From positions 29,413,960 through 29,477,959 of the forward strand of contig NC_092563.1 of the NCBI RefSeq assembly GCF_037975245.1: a stretch of DNA of 64,000 nucleotides, in the 5' to 3' direction. Below, one piece after another: positions 47,901 through 60,051 of this stretch. Below the pieces are notes generated by a model. It had not been told where the DNA came from, ran no database searches, and saw only the letters and a program-made list of their open reading frames with translations. The first letter of the stretch is position 1; every line of letters starts with the position of its first letter. A program made the translations under genes and the position numbers. Origin of the DNA: Apostichopus japonicus. Taxonomy: Eukaryota; Echinodermata; Holothuroidea; Aspidochirotida; Stichopodidae.

Positions 47901-48875
47901 ATGAACGGAACCAACGTTTCAGACGAAGGCCTACTCCAATGGGAACTGAGGCTCGATACGATTCCTTTCTCTCTGTACATTTTCTGTCATTTTGTCATCA
48001 TGTTTTTGTCAATTCTTGGAAATGTTGTGGTGATCATGACCGCTTTTGGATCCAAAGTAGATCAATCCCCAAACACCGTGTTCATGGGCAGTCTAGGTGT
48101 AGCTGATTTGCTGACAGGAATGTTTGCCTTACCATCGACCTTATTTGTTCGCGTAGTTGTCAGCCCTTTTACCTGTGCGGCGTTCATAAGACAAATGTTT
48201 TTTATGCCAGCTTTTGTGTTTTGTGCGGTATCGGTTAACCACCTCGTGGCATTGACCATCGACAGGTTTATCGCGGTAACATATCCTGTCAAGTATCCCT
48301 TGATCATGACACCACGCAAGGTCAAGTGTATTCTCTGTGTTGTGTGGATTCTAGGGGTTTTTGTAGGCGTGACACCATCTTTAGGATCCCTGAACTACCC
48401 TAAGCAGTGGGTATGTGGCACAGCGAACTACCAGGCGGGTACGGTAACTGTCCATTCTTTACTCTTATCTGCAACTGCTCCCGTCATCTGTATCATGTTG
48501 CTCAGCTTCTACGTTCGTATTTTCACGGTTGCCAATAAGCACATTAAAGATGTTTCCGAGAGGAGGCGGGCCGGTATGGATGAAACCAAAGTAAAAAGAC
48601 TAGAAGCTAATTCTCGTCTAAACGCAACTGTTACATCGGTACTCGTCGTGATGGCGTTTACAGTGTGTTGGTTCCCAGGGTCTATAAAGAACGTCGTGGA
48701 AGCTTTCGTTGAGCCTTCGGAAAGAATCCAGTTCACTTACCAAACAACGGCTGAATATTTTGGCTTTTTTAATTCTGCAGTGAACCCCATAATCTATGCA
48801 TCTCGCAATAGGAAATATCGCGTAACCTTTCATCGAATTATGCGATTACTTTTCATGAAATCTGAGAATGCTTAG
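47901..48875 (+). CDS. Class A (rhodopsin-like) orphan GPCR, single exon, intact
   Basis: 324 residues with all seven helices. Helix markers: LGNVVVIM (N1.50), SLGVADLL (D2.50), TIDRFIAV (DRF variant of DRY), VVWILGV (W4.50), a Pro in TM5 (SATAPVICIM), FTVCWFPGS (CWxP) and NSAVNPIIYA (NPxxY). The TM3 Cys (FTCAAF) and loop-2 Cys (WVCGTA) can form the usual disulfide. Position 3.32 is Ala by my count, so this is not an aminergic receptor. The start at 47901 is preferred because MNxTNVS (with possible N-glycosylation sites) is conserved in all three copies; an in-frame start at 47823 would add 26 residues. The ligand is unknown. Single-exon tandem families of lineage-specific class A receptors are known in echinoderms. 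Confidence 0.93.
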   Translation: MNGTNVSDEGLLQWELRLDTIPFSLYIFCHFVIMFLSILGNVVVIMTAFGSKVDQSPNTVFMGSLGVADLLTGMFALPSTLFVRVVVSPFTCAAFIRQMFFMPAFVFCAVSVNHLVALTIDRFIAVTYPVKYPLIMTPRKVKCILCVVWILGVFVGVTPSLGSLNYPKQWVCGTANYQAGTVTVHSLLLSATAPVICIMLLSFYVRIFTVANKHIKDVSERRRAGMDETKVKRLEANSRLNATVTSVLVVMAFTVCWFPGSIKNVVEAFVEPSERIQFTYQTTAEYFGFFNSAVNPIIYASRNRKYRVTFHRIMRLLFMKSENA

Positions 48876-49072
48876 GAAAAGGGCAATCAAACGTTTTTTC
48901 TTTCTTGACGAAATTCAGGATTCACGTAACTATGGACGCCGCCCTTTTATTCACCCCAGATATTGTATCATGCACGTCATTGTATAGTTAAGTGTTCTCC
49001 ATTTGTAATCCCTTTACGAACGGGAGGGGGAAGGGGGAGAGATTAATCACCGAGTTTTGAATCGGTGCAATG

Positions 49073-49198
49073 TTTGAATATTGTGGCTTTTTCAATTCTG
49101 CAGTGAACCCCATAATCTATGCATCTCGCAATAGTAAATATTGCGTAACCTTTCATCGAATTATGTGATTACTTTTCATGAAATCTGAGAATGCTTAG
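49073..49198 (+). pseudogene. GPCR 3'-end fragment (TM7 and tail)
   Basis: Repeats the receptor end (GFFNSAVNPIIYASRN, then the C-tail) about 320 bp beyond the intact gene. A CGA-to-TGA change stops it early in the tail. The following flank (AAAGAGCTGTAAGAGCAAG) is like that of copy 2. It therefore looks like a second segment end pasted in tandem. Confidence 0.88.
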
Positions 49199-51743
49199 GA
49201 AAAGGGCCATCAAAGAGCTGTAAGAGCAAGTAGAGCTACCTTCTGAACGTTTTTTCTTTCTTGACGAAATTCAGGATTCACGTAACTATGGATGCTGCCA
49301 TTTTATTCACCCCAGATATTTTATCATGCACGTTATTGTATAGTAAGGTGTTCCACATTTTAATACGTATACAAATGGGAGGGGGGAAGGGAGAGGGATT
49401 AATCACCAAGTCTGGAATCGGTGCAATGTCTGTGGGCTTGAAATGAACGATAATATCGTATAATTTCAGGCTGTAATTTGTGTTTGGATTACAATTACAA
49501 CATCAATTCCAATATATGTAGGTTTTGTGTGGTTCGTACCATATATAATACATATTATACTATACATTCTGTTAACCACCGCATGCATGATCAATATGTA
49601 CAAGTTAGAAGGCAGCATAAAGGGTGGGGAACGTGTCCCCATTCACCCCTCATCACGGGTCTGCGACATTATTCAAGCGTTGTGTGCATCTCTCAGCTTC
49701 ATGACGATAATCATTCTGTGTAGTGCCTGAATTATTGCTGCTCTGTTCTAAAGCTTAAGTGTTTTCAAGTACACACTATAACATATATCTTGGAAGAGTG
49801 CTTCGTCATCATCAGTATCTGAGTGTGTAAGAGCGATCATAAGGAATAATTCTGTTCGTTTGACATAAATTAATGCATTAAACTGCATATTAAATTCAGC
49901 AAAAGTACGTATACACCCCACCCAACAACACACAAGGAGAAAAATAGTTAAAATATGTCAAGTTACATTAGTGTGTTAACATATAAATAATTGATCGTGT
50001 TAATTAATTATTGGAATGAATACAACTGCATGAGCGTATTCACCCACACCCCCCTCCCCCTTATACATTTTCAACTAGAGCCTATGCACTCCAATTTAAC
50101 TTAAACTACGCTACATACAGTACATATAGTAAAACTCCACCTTACATGAAACAAATTGAGTCCTAAATTTAAAAAAAAGAAGAAGGTATTTGGAGATGAC
50201 AAATTTGAAGGTTACCGATAAAAAGCTGGAATTGCGAGGAATTAGTCGAAATGTTTATATCAATATTATTCGAAAATTTGAGATCAGCAATGTCGGAATT
50301 TCGATGTAAAAATTAAAAATATCAACCATTCATATCGAATTGCCCACTGTCGAATTTAGTGGAAGAAAACTTAAACTAAGCAGTCTTAAATGTAGAGATG
50401 AAAAAGGAGAAATTTCGGTGGAATAACAAGTTGCAATTTCGATGAAAAGATAAACAACTCCAAGAGAAGCAGTCCAAAGTTAGAGGAAGAAATCTAACTT
50501 CTGAGATTATATCGTGGAAATTTTTATATAAAATGTTGAAATTTTTAATTTTGTACCATCTGTTCGAAAGCAGCAGTAACAAGAATGAATTCCTCCTGGG
50601 AACATCGCGAAACCGACCTTTGGTTTTCTGGCCCAACATTGTTTGATACCTTCCTGTAACACTGAACTACTTTGCTTCCTGATATAAAGATGATGACGGG
50701 ACGACAGCACATGAGAACAAGAGATGAAACTTTGGAAGCCAAAGTAGAATTGAAAAAGAAAAAGAAAAGAAGAGGAGTAACGCTTAGTACATAACGGACA
50801 AAAAATACAGAAGATTTCTCCTGTCTGAATGTTTATTTTGAAACATTCAATACAGGTACACCATATGTTGTACTTAAGTCTTTACGTTGAGTGTTCATGA
50901 ACGTTTCCATGACAACTTATTAACTACTTTAATCGTTAGTTGCTTTCTGTCAGAGTGAGGATCATGACCTCCCGGCTATACACTTATACTCACTTTATTC
51001 AACTTCGTTTTATTAATGTGCAATATTGTGATGACATTGTGATCCTTAGTTTTTGGTCTGTGACACCTGTATACATAAGTGACGTAACGGGTAACTTCTG
51101 CTATGTCAAAGAAAAGTTCTCAAGGATATAGTCGAGTGTCTGGAACATAAAACATGCCTAGAACATTTAGTTTTAAATTTACTGAGAAGATGAGGGAATT
51201 TTCCCGTTCCTCTTAGAATATGCATGAATACTCCCACTATTGCTTTAAAGAAGCACCGTGACATGTATAATCCGTTCAGGAAATCTTTTCATTAACTTTG
51301 AGTTGTGTTCTGCTGTTTGACTTTTGTTAGCATATTAAAGAACAAAAGCGAAACCTTGAAATAGTTCAGACGCATGTCAGAGAGTATTATCACTAATCCT
51401 GAAAACTGCTAGTAAAAAATCATGATTTATTTATGGTAATCTTCTACTCGAATTACCGGCGCCTTGTGTTATCCTTGTTATAAGAATATAGTTACGCATT
51501 ATGCCTAAAGGTTATTACAATCATACGAATGACGAATTAAGACATTGTCTGTAAGAAAGCCATAAGTCATGCGAATATAAGAAATATATTATAGAAGAAA
51601 CAAGAAACATTTATTCTTCATTTGTGGATATCTGGAAGTAGCTATTGATAGATACTCTGATTATAACGACTTTGCGTTTGTTTTTGTTTCGGATCATTTA
51701 TTATCTCCCAGCTAATTCTGTGGCTAATTGCCCTTTTGTTTAA

Positions 51744-52115
51744 AGGCATTGAAGACTCGCCCCAAACCGCGTGCGGCCATCTGAAAAAGTTAACTTTCTG
51801 TTGCTTGCAAGTGACGTGTTGTTCGTGTCGCTACAAAATGCAGACAGTAATGAAACGTGATACCTTAATTGTTATCTTTAGCTGGACCTGAGATGTCCAT
51901 TGCTGTATCGTTTGTATAATGTGCTGTGGGTATAGCCGCAGCTGTATGCACTGACTGTACACATAGTGTCTAATTACCGACGGTAGCAAGCTGTGTGTAT
52001 TTTCTGGGATCGATGGTGTTGTTTAACACTTCTGTTACATTCTGTTACACCTCATTCAAAACTAGGTCAAATTACCGGCATTACACGTTTCTTTTTGCGT
52101 GAGTCTTCACACCCT
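51744..52115. mobile_element. TTAA-flanked MITE, copy B (372 bp), with paralogous empty site
   Basis: It starts AGGCATTGAAGACTCGCCCC and ends GTGAGTCTTCACACCCT, with TTAA on both sides (51740-51743 and 52116-52119). The duplicated segment copy 2 has the uninterrupted sequence TTGTTTAAGTGTTGG near 57697-57711 with a single TTAA. This fixes the element borders and shows it is an insertion in copy 1, or less likely a precise excision from copy 2. Confidence 0.93.
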
Positions 52116-52859
52116 TTAAGTGTTGGTTCGGTACTTTTCGAGTTTGAAGGATATTGTGTGGTTGTTGAATCGCTGCTTAAAGGGTTTGGCAGCGATGTTT
52201 AACCAATGCGATAGTATACAAAGCCCAAGTCACATCGGACACAGAATCTAGATCGTACATCGGCATTTCAGAAGGACAGCTTCCCATGGATGGGGACATC
52301 ACCGTAGCAGTTTTACTTTGCAAAACATTTTTGAGTTTACTGTTTAATAAATAATTGATTTAATCACAATAGAAAATTACGATCTGATATTGATAAATTC
52401 TGGCACCTTGTAAACTGTGTATAGATCAACACACTAATAATGGTTCACGTCATTTTCTATGATTTTGTTTCATAATTGTATTTACAGTAGACAACATTTT
52501 CTGTAAAGACATACACACACAGACACACACACATACAAACACGTAGAAAACATTTTGTGAGTGATTGTACCAAGTTAACAGGTAAAGAAGGTTGGGCTGT
52601 CGTCGCAAATGTCCAAACTAGAATAGTGCAAACCAGTGGCGTCGATTACAGGGGGAAACCCCTACTTCAACGGTAAAAACTGAGGGACAAAAGTATGCTT
52701 TGGCCCCACCAATAATTACTAGTGTATATATCGGTAAGAGTGGGTGTGGCGCAAACACATTTCGGGTTTCAATATACCGTTAACTGTTAAAAGATTTCAA
52801 CATACAAACCATATGGTTGGGCTTGGGTGAGCACTAAGGTAGCCAGGTTGGGGCCTAGG

Positions 52860-53877
52860 GGACAACCCCCTCCCCTTTACAGATTAGTGTTCTCCCAACT
52901 CAACCCCTTAAATTTGTCCCCACCATCATGTGAATAAACAACTAACAGTACATGAGTATTGTGAACATCCTTATAGGTAGTCAGTATAGGCTCCTAATTA
53001 TAGCACGCTATTATTGCTAGAAGTTTTCAAAAAGTACTATCTTGGAGGTCTTTTCTCTCCGAATTGTTCTCAGACATTTCTAAGGAGCACACAAGATGAC
53101 TGAATGTCTAAGTGAGTTCAATTTCCTCGAAGATTGTAATAAAAACAGTTTAAGAGTTTTGACCAAAGGTGACCATATTTGAGTATCTAGCATATTTGGG
53201 GCCAATACAGCATACCTTTAATTTATTGGTGCCCCTCCATAAATTCTCGCCGCCCCTCCAACTCGGAGAACATGCTTCCCAAGGGCCTAAACATTTCTGT
53301 AAAGCCGTCTCTCCTATATGTCGGTAAAAAAATGAGCAAAGTTAGCAAGGTGAACAATGTATAAGACAGGGCTTTGTGTCATGTGTATCTATTTTAGGAT
53401 GTAAAGTAAGATTGTACATTATTTGCTAGGATTTTTCTTAAAAAAACTAATAACAACTAGGTAAGTCGCAACTAATTAGTCGTGAGTTTACTTCCTCTTA
53501 AAATGCGACCTAATCTGCTGCATCAAATGTTTCTGTATGTTCTTATAAAAGATGTTTGACGATGAAGATCGGGATTTCGTCGAAACCTCGTTATTATAAC
53601 GTTGGCATTGTTTGATGTATATCGAGATGGAGCGCGTGACGTTCAAATCGCTGCAAAGCGTACTGTTGGCAGACGGCACAATATAACATCTATGTGTTAA
53701 TTTCTGTACTCGGTACTGGCTGTCGGTAAATCACGGCTAGTGTGATTGGAGGGTGTTATCACACTATTGTTAATACAGGAGGGATGAAATTTGACATTTT
53801 AACCAAAGAGGCTATACTGCATCGATCTGAAATAAAATATCCCCGAACGGTGCATGTCGCTAGGTCTTAGGAGGACA
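52860..53877. other. Spacer between duplicated segments; no gene seen
   Basis: Sequence not shared with the other segment copies. It holds no recognisable open frame. A GATGAAGATC..GTCGAAAC motif near 53560-53590 slightly resembles the hammerhead-like motif at 30.8 kb but lacks a proper stem II. Confidence 0.5.
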
Positions 53878-56800
53878 TAGCTATTCTCTTTCTATATCCA
53901 GTTTACGGGATCTTTTAAACACTGAAATTCGATACATGGAGTAACTATTCCAGCACTCAATTTTACGAAAGGTATAATAACTTAGAAGCGTTCTTCAGAC
54001 ATCGTTTAAGACCAGGGAAGATAAGGAGGTATAGCTTGATGGAAGTACATTTTGACCTTGAGCACTCTTAATTCTCAATTCCTAACCACTACTCTTACAA
54101 ACTTGGAAATTTGCAATCCACTGATTATCGTATTCAACAAATTCCTTCTATATATAAACCAACTTACCTCCTTCGCCATTATGAACGAAACCAACGTTTC
54201 AGATGTAGGCCTACTACAATGGGAACTGAGGCTCGATACGATTCCTTTTATTTTATACATTTTCTGTCATTTTGTCATCATGTTTTTGTCAATTCTTGGG
54301 AATGTTGTGGTGATCATAACCGCTTTTGGATCCAAAGTGGAACAATCCCCAAACACCGTGTTCATGGGCAGTTTAGGTGTAGCTGATTTGCTGACAGGAA
54401 TGTTTGCCTTACCATCGACCTTAGTTGTACGCGTAGTTGTCAGCCCTTTTACCTGTGCGGCGTTCATAAGGCAGATGTTTTTTATGCCAGCTTTTGTGTT
54501 TTGTGCGGTATCGGTCAACCACCTCGTGGCATTGACCATCGACAGGTTTATCGCGGTAACATATCCTCTCAAGTATCCCTTGATCATGGACACCACGCAA
54601 GGTTAAGCGTATCCTCTGTGTTGTGTGGATTCTAGGGGTTTTGGTAGGCGTTACACCATCTTTAGGATCCCTGAACTACCCTAAGCAGTGGGTATGTGGC
54701 ACAGCGAACTACCAGGCGGGTACGGTAACTGTCCATTCTTTACTCCTATCTGCAACTGCTCCCGTCATCTGTATCATGTTGCTCAGCTTCTACGTTCGTA
54801 TTTTCACGGTTGCCAATAAGCACATGAAATAGGTTTCCGAGAGGAGGCGGGCCGGTATGGATGAAACGAAAGTCAAAAGACTAGAAGCTAAGTCTCGTCT
54901 AAACGCTACTGTTACCTCGGTACTCGTCGTGATGGCGTTTACAGTGTGTTGGTTCCCAGGGTCTATAAAGAACGTCGTGGAAGCTTTCGTTGAGCCTTCG
55001 GAAAGAATCCAGTTCACTTACCAAACAACGGCTGAATATTGTGGCTTTTTCAATTCTGCAGTGAACCCCATAATCTATGCATCTCGCAACAGGAAATATC
55101 GCGTAACCTTCCATCGAATTATGCGATTACTTTTCATGAAATCTGGGAATGCTTAGGAAAAGGGCCATCAAAGAGCTGTAAGAGCAAGAAGAGCTACCTA
55201 CTGAACGTTTTTTCTTTCTTGACGAAATTCAGGACTCACGTAACTATGGATGCTGCCATTTTATTCAGAGATATTTTATCATGCACGTCATTGTATAGTT
55301 AAATGTTTCACATTTGTAATACATTTAGGAATGGGAAGGGAAGAAGAGGGATTAATCACCGAGTCTCGAATCGGGGCAATGTTTGTGGGCTTGAAATATC
55401 GTATAATTTCAGCGGAATATCTTCTACGTAAGAGGAAGGCTGTAATTTGTGTTTGGATCGCAATTACAACATATGTAGGTTTCCAATATATGTAGGTTTT
55501 GTGTGGTTCGTACCATATATCATTCATATTATACTACATACTGTTAACCACCGCATGCATGATCAATATGTACAAGTGAAAAGGCAGCATAAGGGGTGGG
55601 GAACGTGCCCCCATTCACCCCTCATCACGGGTCTGCGACATTATTCAAGAGTTGTGTGCATCTCTCAGCTTCATGACGATAATCATTCTGTGTAGTGCCT
55701 GAATTATTGCTGCTCTGTTCTAAAGCTTAAGTGTTTTCAAGTACACACTATAACATATATCTTGGAAGAGTGCTTCGTCATCATCAGTATCTAAGTGTGT
55801 AAGAGCGATCATAAAGAATAATTCTGTTCGTTTGACATAAATTCATGCATTAAACTGCATATTAAATTCAGCAAAAGTACGTATACACCCCACCCACCAA
55901 CACACAAGGAGAAAAATAGTTAAAAAATGTCAAGTTACATTAGTGTGTTAACATATAAATAATTGATCGTGTTAATTAATTATTGGAATGAATACAACTG
56001 CATGAGCGTATTCACCCACCCACCCCCTCCCCCTTATACATTTTCAACTAGAGCCTATGCACTCCAATTTAACTTAAACTACGCTACATACATATAGTAG
56101 AACTCCACCTTACATAAAACAAATTGAGTCCTAAATTTACAAAAAAGAAGAAGGTATTTGGAGATGACAAATTTGAAGGTTACCGATAAAAAGCTGGAAT
56201 TGCAAGGAATTAGTCGAAATGTTTATATAAAAATTATTCGAAAATTTGAGATCAGCAATGTCGGAATTTCGATGTAAAAATTAAAAATATCAACCCTTCA
56301 TATCGAATTGCCCACTGTCGAATTTAGTGGAAGAAAATTTAAAACTAAGCAGTCTTAAATGTAGAGAAGAAAAATGAGAAATTTCGGTGGAATAACAAGT
56401 TGCAATTTCGATGAAAAGATAACTCCAAGAGAAGCAGTCCAAAGTTAAAGGAAGGAATCTAATTTGTGAGATAATATCGTGGAAATTTTTAAATAAAATG
56501 ATGAAATTTTATTTGTAACATCTGTTCGAAAGCAGCAGTAACAAGAAATAATTCTTCTTGGGAACATCGCGAAACCGACCTCTGTTTTTCTGCCCCAACA
56601 CTTTTTGATAACTTCCCGTACCACTGAACTACTTTGCTTCCTGATATAAAGATGATGACGGGACGACAGTACATGAGAAAAAGAGATGAAACTTTGGAAG
56701 CCAAAGTAGAATTGAAAAAGAAAGAGAAAAGAAGAGGAGGAACGCTAAGTAAATAACGGACAAAAAATACAGAAGTTATCTCCTGTCTGAATGTTTATTT

Positions 56801-58432
56801 TGACACATTCAATATAGTTAAACCATGCATGATGTACTTAAGTCTTTACGTTGATGGAACATTTCCATGACAACTTATTAACTACTTTAATCGTTAGTTG
56901 CTTTCTGTCAGAGTGAGGATCATGACCTCCCGGCTATACACTTATACCCACTTTATTCAACTTCGTTTTATTAATGTGCAATACTGTGATGACATTGTGA
57001 TCCTTATAATAGTAGTTTTGGTCTGTGAAACCTGTATACATCAGTGACGTAACAGGTAACTTCTGCTATGTCAAAGAAAAGTTCTCAAGGATATAGTCGA
57101 GTGTCTGGAACATAAAACATGCCTAGAACATTTAGTTTTAAATTTACTGAGAAGATGAGGGAATTTTCCCGTTCCTCTTAGAATATGCATGAATACTCCC
57201 ACTATTGCTTTAAAGAAGCACCGTGACATGTATAATCCGTTCAGGAAATCTTTTTATTAACTTTGAGTTGTGTTCTGCTTTATTCTTTTGTTAGCATATT
57301 AAAGAACAAAAGCAAAACCTTGAAATAGTTCAGATGCATGTCAGAGAGTATTATCACTCATCCTGAAAACTACTAGTAAAATATCATGATTTATGGTAAT
57401 CTTCTACTCGAATTACCGGCGCCTTGTTTTATCCTTGTTATAAGAATATAGTTGCGAATTATGCCTAAAGGTTATTACAATCATATGAATAACGAATTAA
57501 GACATCGTCTGTAAGAAAGCCATAACTCATGCGAATATAAGAAATATATTATAGAAGAAACAAGAAACATTTATTCTTCATTTGTGGATATCTGGAAGTA
57601 GCTATTGATAGATACTCTGATTATAAAGACTTTGCGTTTGTTTTTGTTCGGATCATTTATTATCTCCCAGCTTGTTCTATGGCTAATTGCCCTTTTGTTT
57701 AAGTGTTGGTTTGGTACTTTCGAGTTTGAAGGATATTGTGGTTGTTGAATCGCTGCTTAAAGGGTCAGGCAGCGATATTTAACCAGCGCGATAGTATACA
57801 AAGCCCAAGTCATATCGGACACAGAATCTAGATCGAACATTGGCATTTCAGAAGGACAGCTTCCCATGGATTGGGACATCACCGTAGCAGTTTTACTTTG
57901 CAAAACATTTTTGAGTTTACTGTTTAATAAATAATTAATGACACAATAGAAAATTACGATCTGATATTTTAAACTGTGTATAACGTTTTAAACTGTGTAT
58001 AGATCAACACACTAATAATGGTTCACGTCATTTTCTATGATTTTGTTTCATAATTGTATTTACAGTAGACAACATTTTCTGTAAAGACATACACACACAG
58101 ACACACACACATACACGCAAACACGTAGAAAACATTTTGTGAGTGATTGTACCAAGTTAACAGGTAAAGAAGGTTGGGCTGTCGTCGCAAATGTCCAAAC
58201 TAGAATAGTGCAAACCAGTGGCGTCGATTACAGGGGGAAACCCCTACTTCAACGGTAAAAAATGAGGGACAAAAGTATGCTTTGGCCCCAACAATAATTA
58301 CTATAGTGTATATATGGATGAGAGTGGTTGTGGCGCAAACACATTTCGGCTTTCAATATACCGTTAACTGTTAATAGATATTAACATACAAACCATAGTT
58401 GGGCTTGGGGGAGCAGTAAGGTAGTCAGGCCG
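53878..58432 (+). repeat. GPCR segmental duplication, copy 2
   Basis: Collinear with copy 1 and lacking the TTAA MITE. It ends at GCAGTAAGGTAGTCAGG, where copy 3 begins at once (about 58438). The junction is therefore a direct tandem breakpoint. Confidence 0.9.
54181..55156 (+). pseudogene. Class A GPCR pseudogene (copy 2)
   Basis: Nearly identical to the intact gene along its full length, with two disabling changes. A 1-bp insertion at about 54589 (CATGGACACC against CATGACACC) shifts the frame after TM4-proximal YPLIM. A TAG at 54830-54832 replaces the Asp codon after NKHMK in loop 3. Otherwise TM5-TM7 and NPIIY are preserved, so inactivation is recent. A conserved N-terminus MNETNVSD starts at 54181. 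Confidence 0.93.
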
Positions 58433-58502
58433 GGCTATTCCACTGATTATCGTATTCAACATATTCGTTCTATATATAAACCAACTTACCTCCTTCGCCG
58501 TT

Positions 58503-59123
58503 ATGAACGAAACCAACGTTTTAGATGTAGGCCTACTTCAATTGGAACTGAGGCTCGATACGATTACTTTCTCTTTGTACATTTTCTGTTATTTTGTCAT
58601 CATGTTTTTGTCAATTCTTGGAAATGTTGTGGTGATCATAACCGCTTTTGGATCCAAAGTGGAACAATCCCCAAACACCGTGTTTATGGGCAGTCTAGGT
58701 GTAGCTGATTTGCTGACAGGAATGTTTGCCTTACCATCGACCTTAGTTGTACGCGTAGTTGTCAGCCCGTTTACCTATGCGGCGTTCATAAGACAGATGT
58801 TTTTTATGCCAGCTTTTGTGTTTTGTGCGGTATCGGTCAACCACCTCGTGGCATTGACCATCGACAGGTTTATCGCGGTAACATATCCTCTCAAGTATCC
58901 CTTGATCATGACACCACGCAAGGTTAAGCGTATTCTCTGTGTTGTGTGGATTCTAGGGATTTTGGTAGGCGTGACACCATCTTTAGGATCGCTGAACTAC
59001 CCTAAGCAGTGGGTATGTGGCACAGCGAAGTACCAGGCGGGTACGGTAACTGTCCATTCTTTACTCTTATCTGCAACTGCTCCCGTCATCTGTATCATGT
59101 TGCTCGGCTTGTACCATGTATAA
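58503..59123 (+). pseudogene. Class A GPCR pseudogene truncated in TM5 (copy 3)
   Basis: 206 codons intact from MNETNVLDVG through TM1-TM4, DRF and the loop-2 Cys to TAPVICIMLLG, then LYHV and stop. After GGCTTGTACC the sequence jumps to the 3' flank (ATGTATAATACATATTATAC), which in copies 1 and 2 lies well beyond the gene. A deletion of TM5-TM7 plus 3' flank therefore probably used the short shared TAC/GTACC homology. The TM3 Cys is also changed (FTYAAF). It could be translated as a truncated protein but cannot be a normal receptor. Confidence 0.92.
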
Positions 59124-59175
59124 TACATATTATACTACATTCGGTTAACCACTGCATGTATGATATGTATGTACA

Positions 59176-60051
59176 ATTTCAATTTTAAATTGTATTTATT
59201 CTAGTAAAAATATCAATTTATAAATAGAATAAGAAGTACATGAAGGAAACATATAATAACAGTGCTTAGTTAGAGGTCAAATTTGAAAATACTAAAGTAT
59301 ACTAAAGATATCAATATTGAATATTAAAATACTTCAGATGATTATAACAAGGGTTCTAAAACTCCATTTCGGGTAAAAAGGGCAGCTCTGTAAATGAAGG
59401 AATTTCTAAAAGTGTGATTCTTAAACTTGGAGTGAGTTGAGGATTTCTTAAATTGTATTTTGTATTATTGCACAGAGAGGTCAGTTCACAATGTAGAGGA
59501 TGATTTCGCAGGCAATTTTTTTTTTGGCAAGTCTAACAAAGTCATCTCGGGCTGCAACATTAATCTTACTTACAAGAATATCACAGTCTAAGCAAAATAT
59601 ATTTGCACAATATTTCAGGAAACTCTTAATCCTCTTCTTGTCTCAAGCATGTATAAAGTGGTACCACTCTATAACAGCATAAATAATATGCGGTAATATG
59701 GAAGCATTAAGCACCTTCTTACGTGTTTCAATGGGAAAGTGGGGAGCAATATAGGTTAATGTTGAAACAATATAACGTAGTTTAGATAAGATCCTTGAAA
59801 TATGGTTAATAAATGTTAACTTATCATCGATACAGACTCCTACTAGGTACATTGTGTGGCGAGTGCGTTCTACATATGAACCACGAATCGTCGTTTTCTC
59901 CTCCTTTGTTTCGATCAAGCCTTCATTGTTTAATGTTGATATCTTCGAATACCATTTCTTTTGATTTCTTCGGATTAAGCAGTAAATTCTTCTCCCCAAA
60001 TGTATTAACAACTTTCGTAATAAAGTGTTCATAGTGACAACACAAGTACAA
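59176..60051 (-). mobile_element. LINE 3' fragment (RT C-terminus) inserted in copy 3
   Basis: On the minus strand it encodes YLVGVCIDDKLTFINHISRI, LSKLRYIVSTLTYIAPHFP and ETRKKVLNASILPHIIYA, the post-palm/thumb part of a non-LTR RT. A frame-shifted tail follows (NPQLTPSLRITLL). GTACAA occurs at both insertion borders, and the interrupted sequence (AAGGCAGCATAAGGGGTGGG) resumes at about 60051 as in copies 1 and 2. It differs in sequence from the 19-21-kb LINE. Confidence 0.78.

Larger units (their letters stand above)
47595..52850 (+). repeat. GPCR segmental duplication, copy 1
   Basis: This segment is collinear with 53878-58432, from about 300 bp upstream of the receptor to TGGGCTTGGG..GAGCA.TAAGGTAG about 4 kb downstream. 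Differences are small indels, a local 3'-end duplication (near 49.07 kb) and a TTAA-flanked MITE (51744-52115), present only here. The downstream part has no other gene. Confidence 0.9.

Noticed and set aside
53555-53595. Second hammerhead-like motif
   Set aside because: GATGAAGATC and GTCGAAAC are present, but stem II and the flanking pairing do not form.
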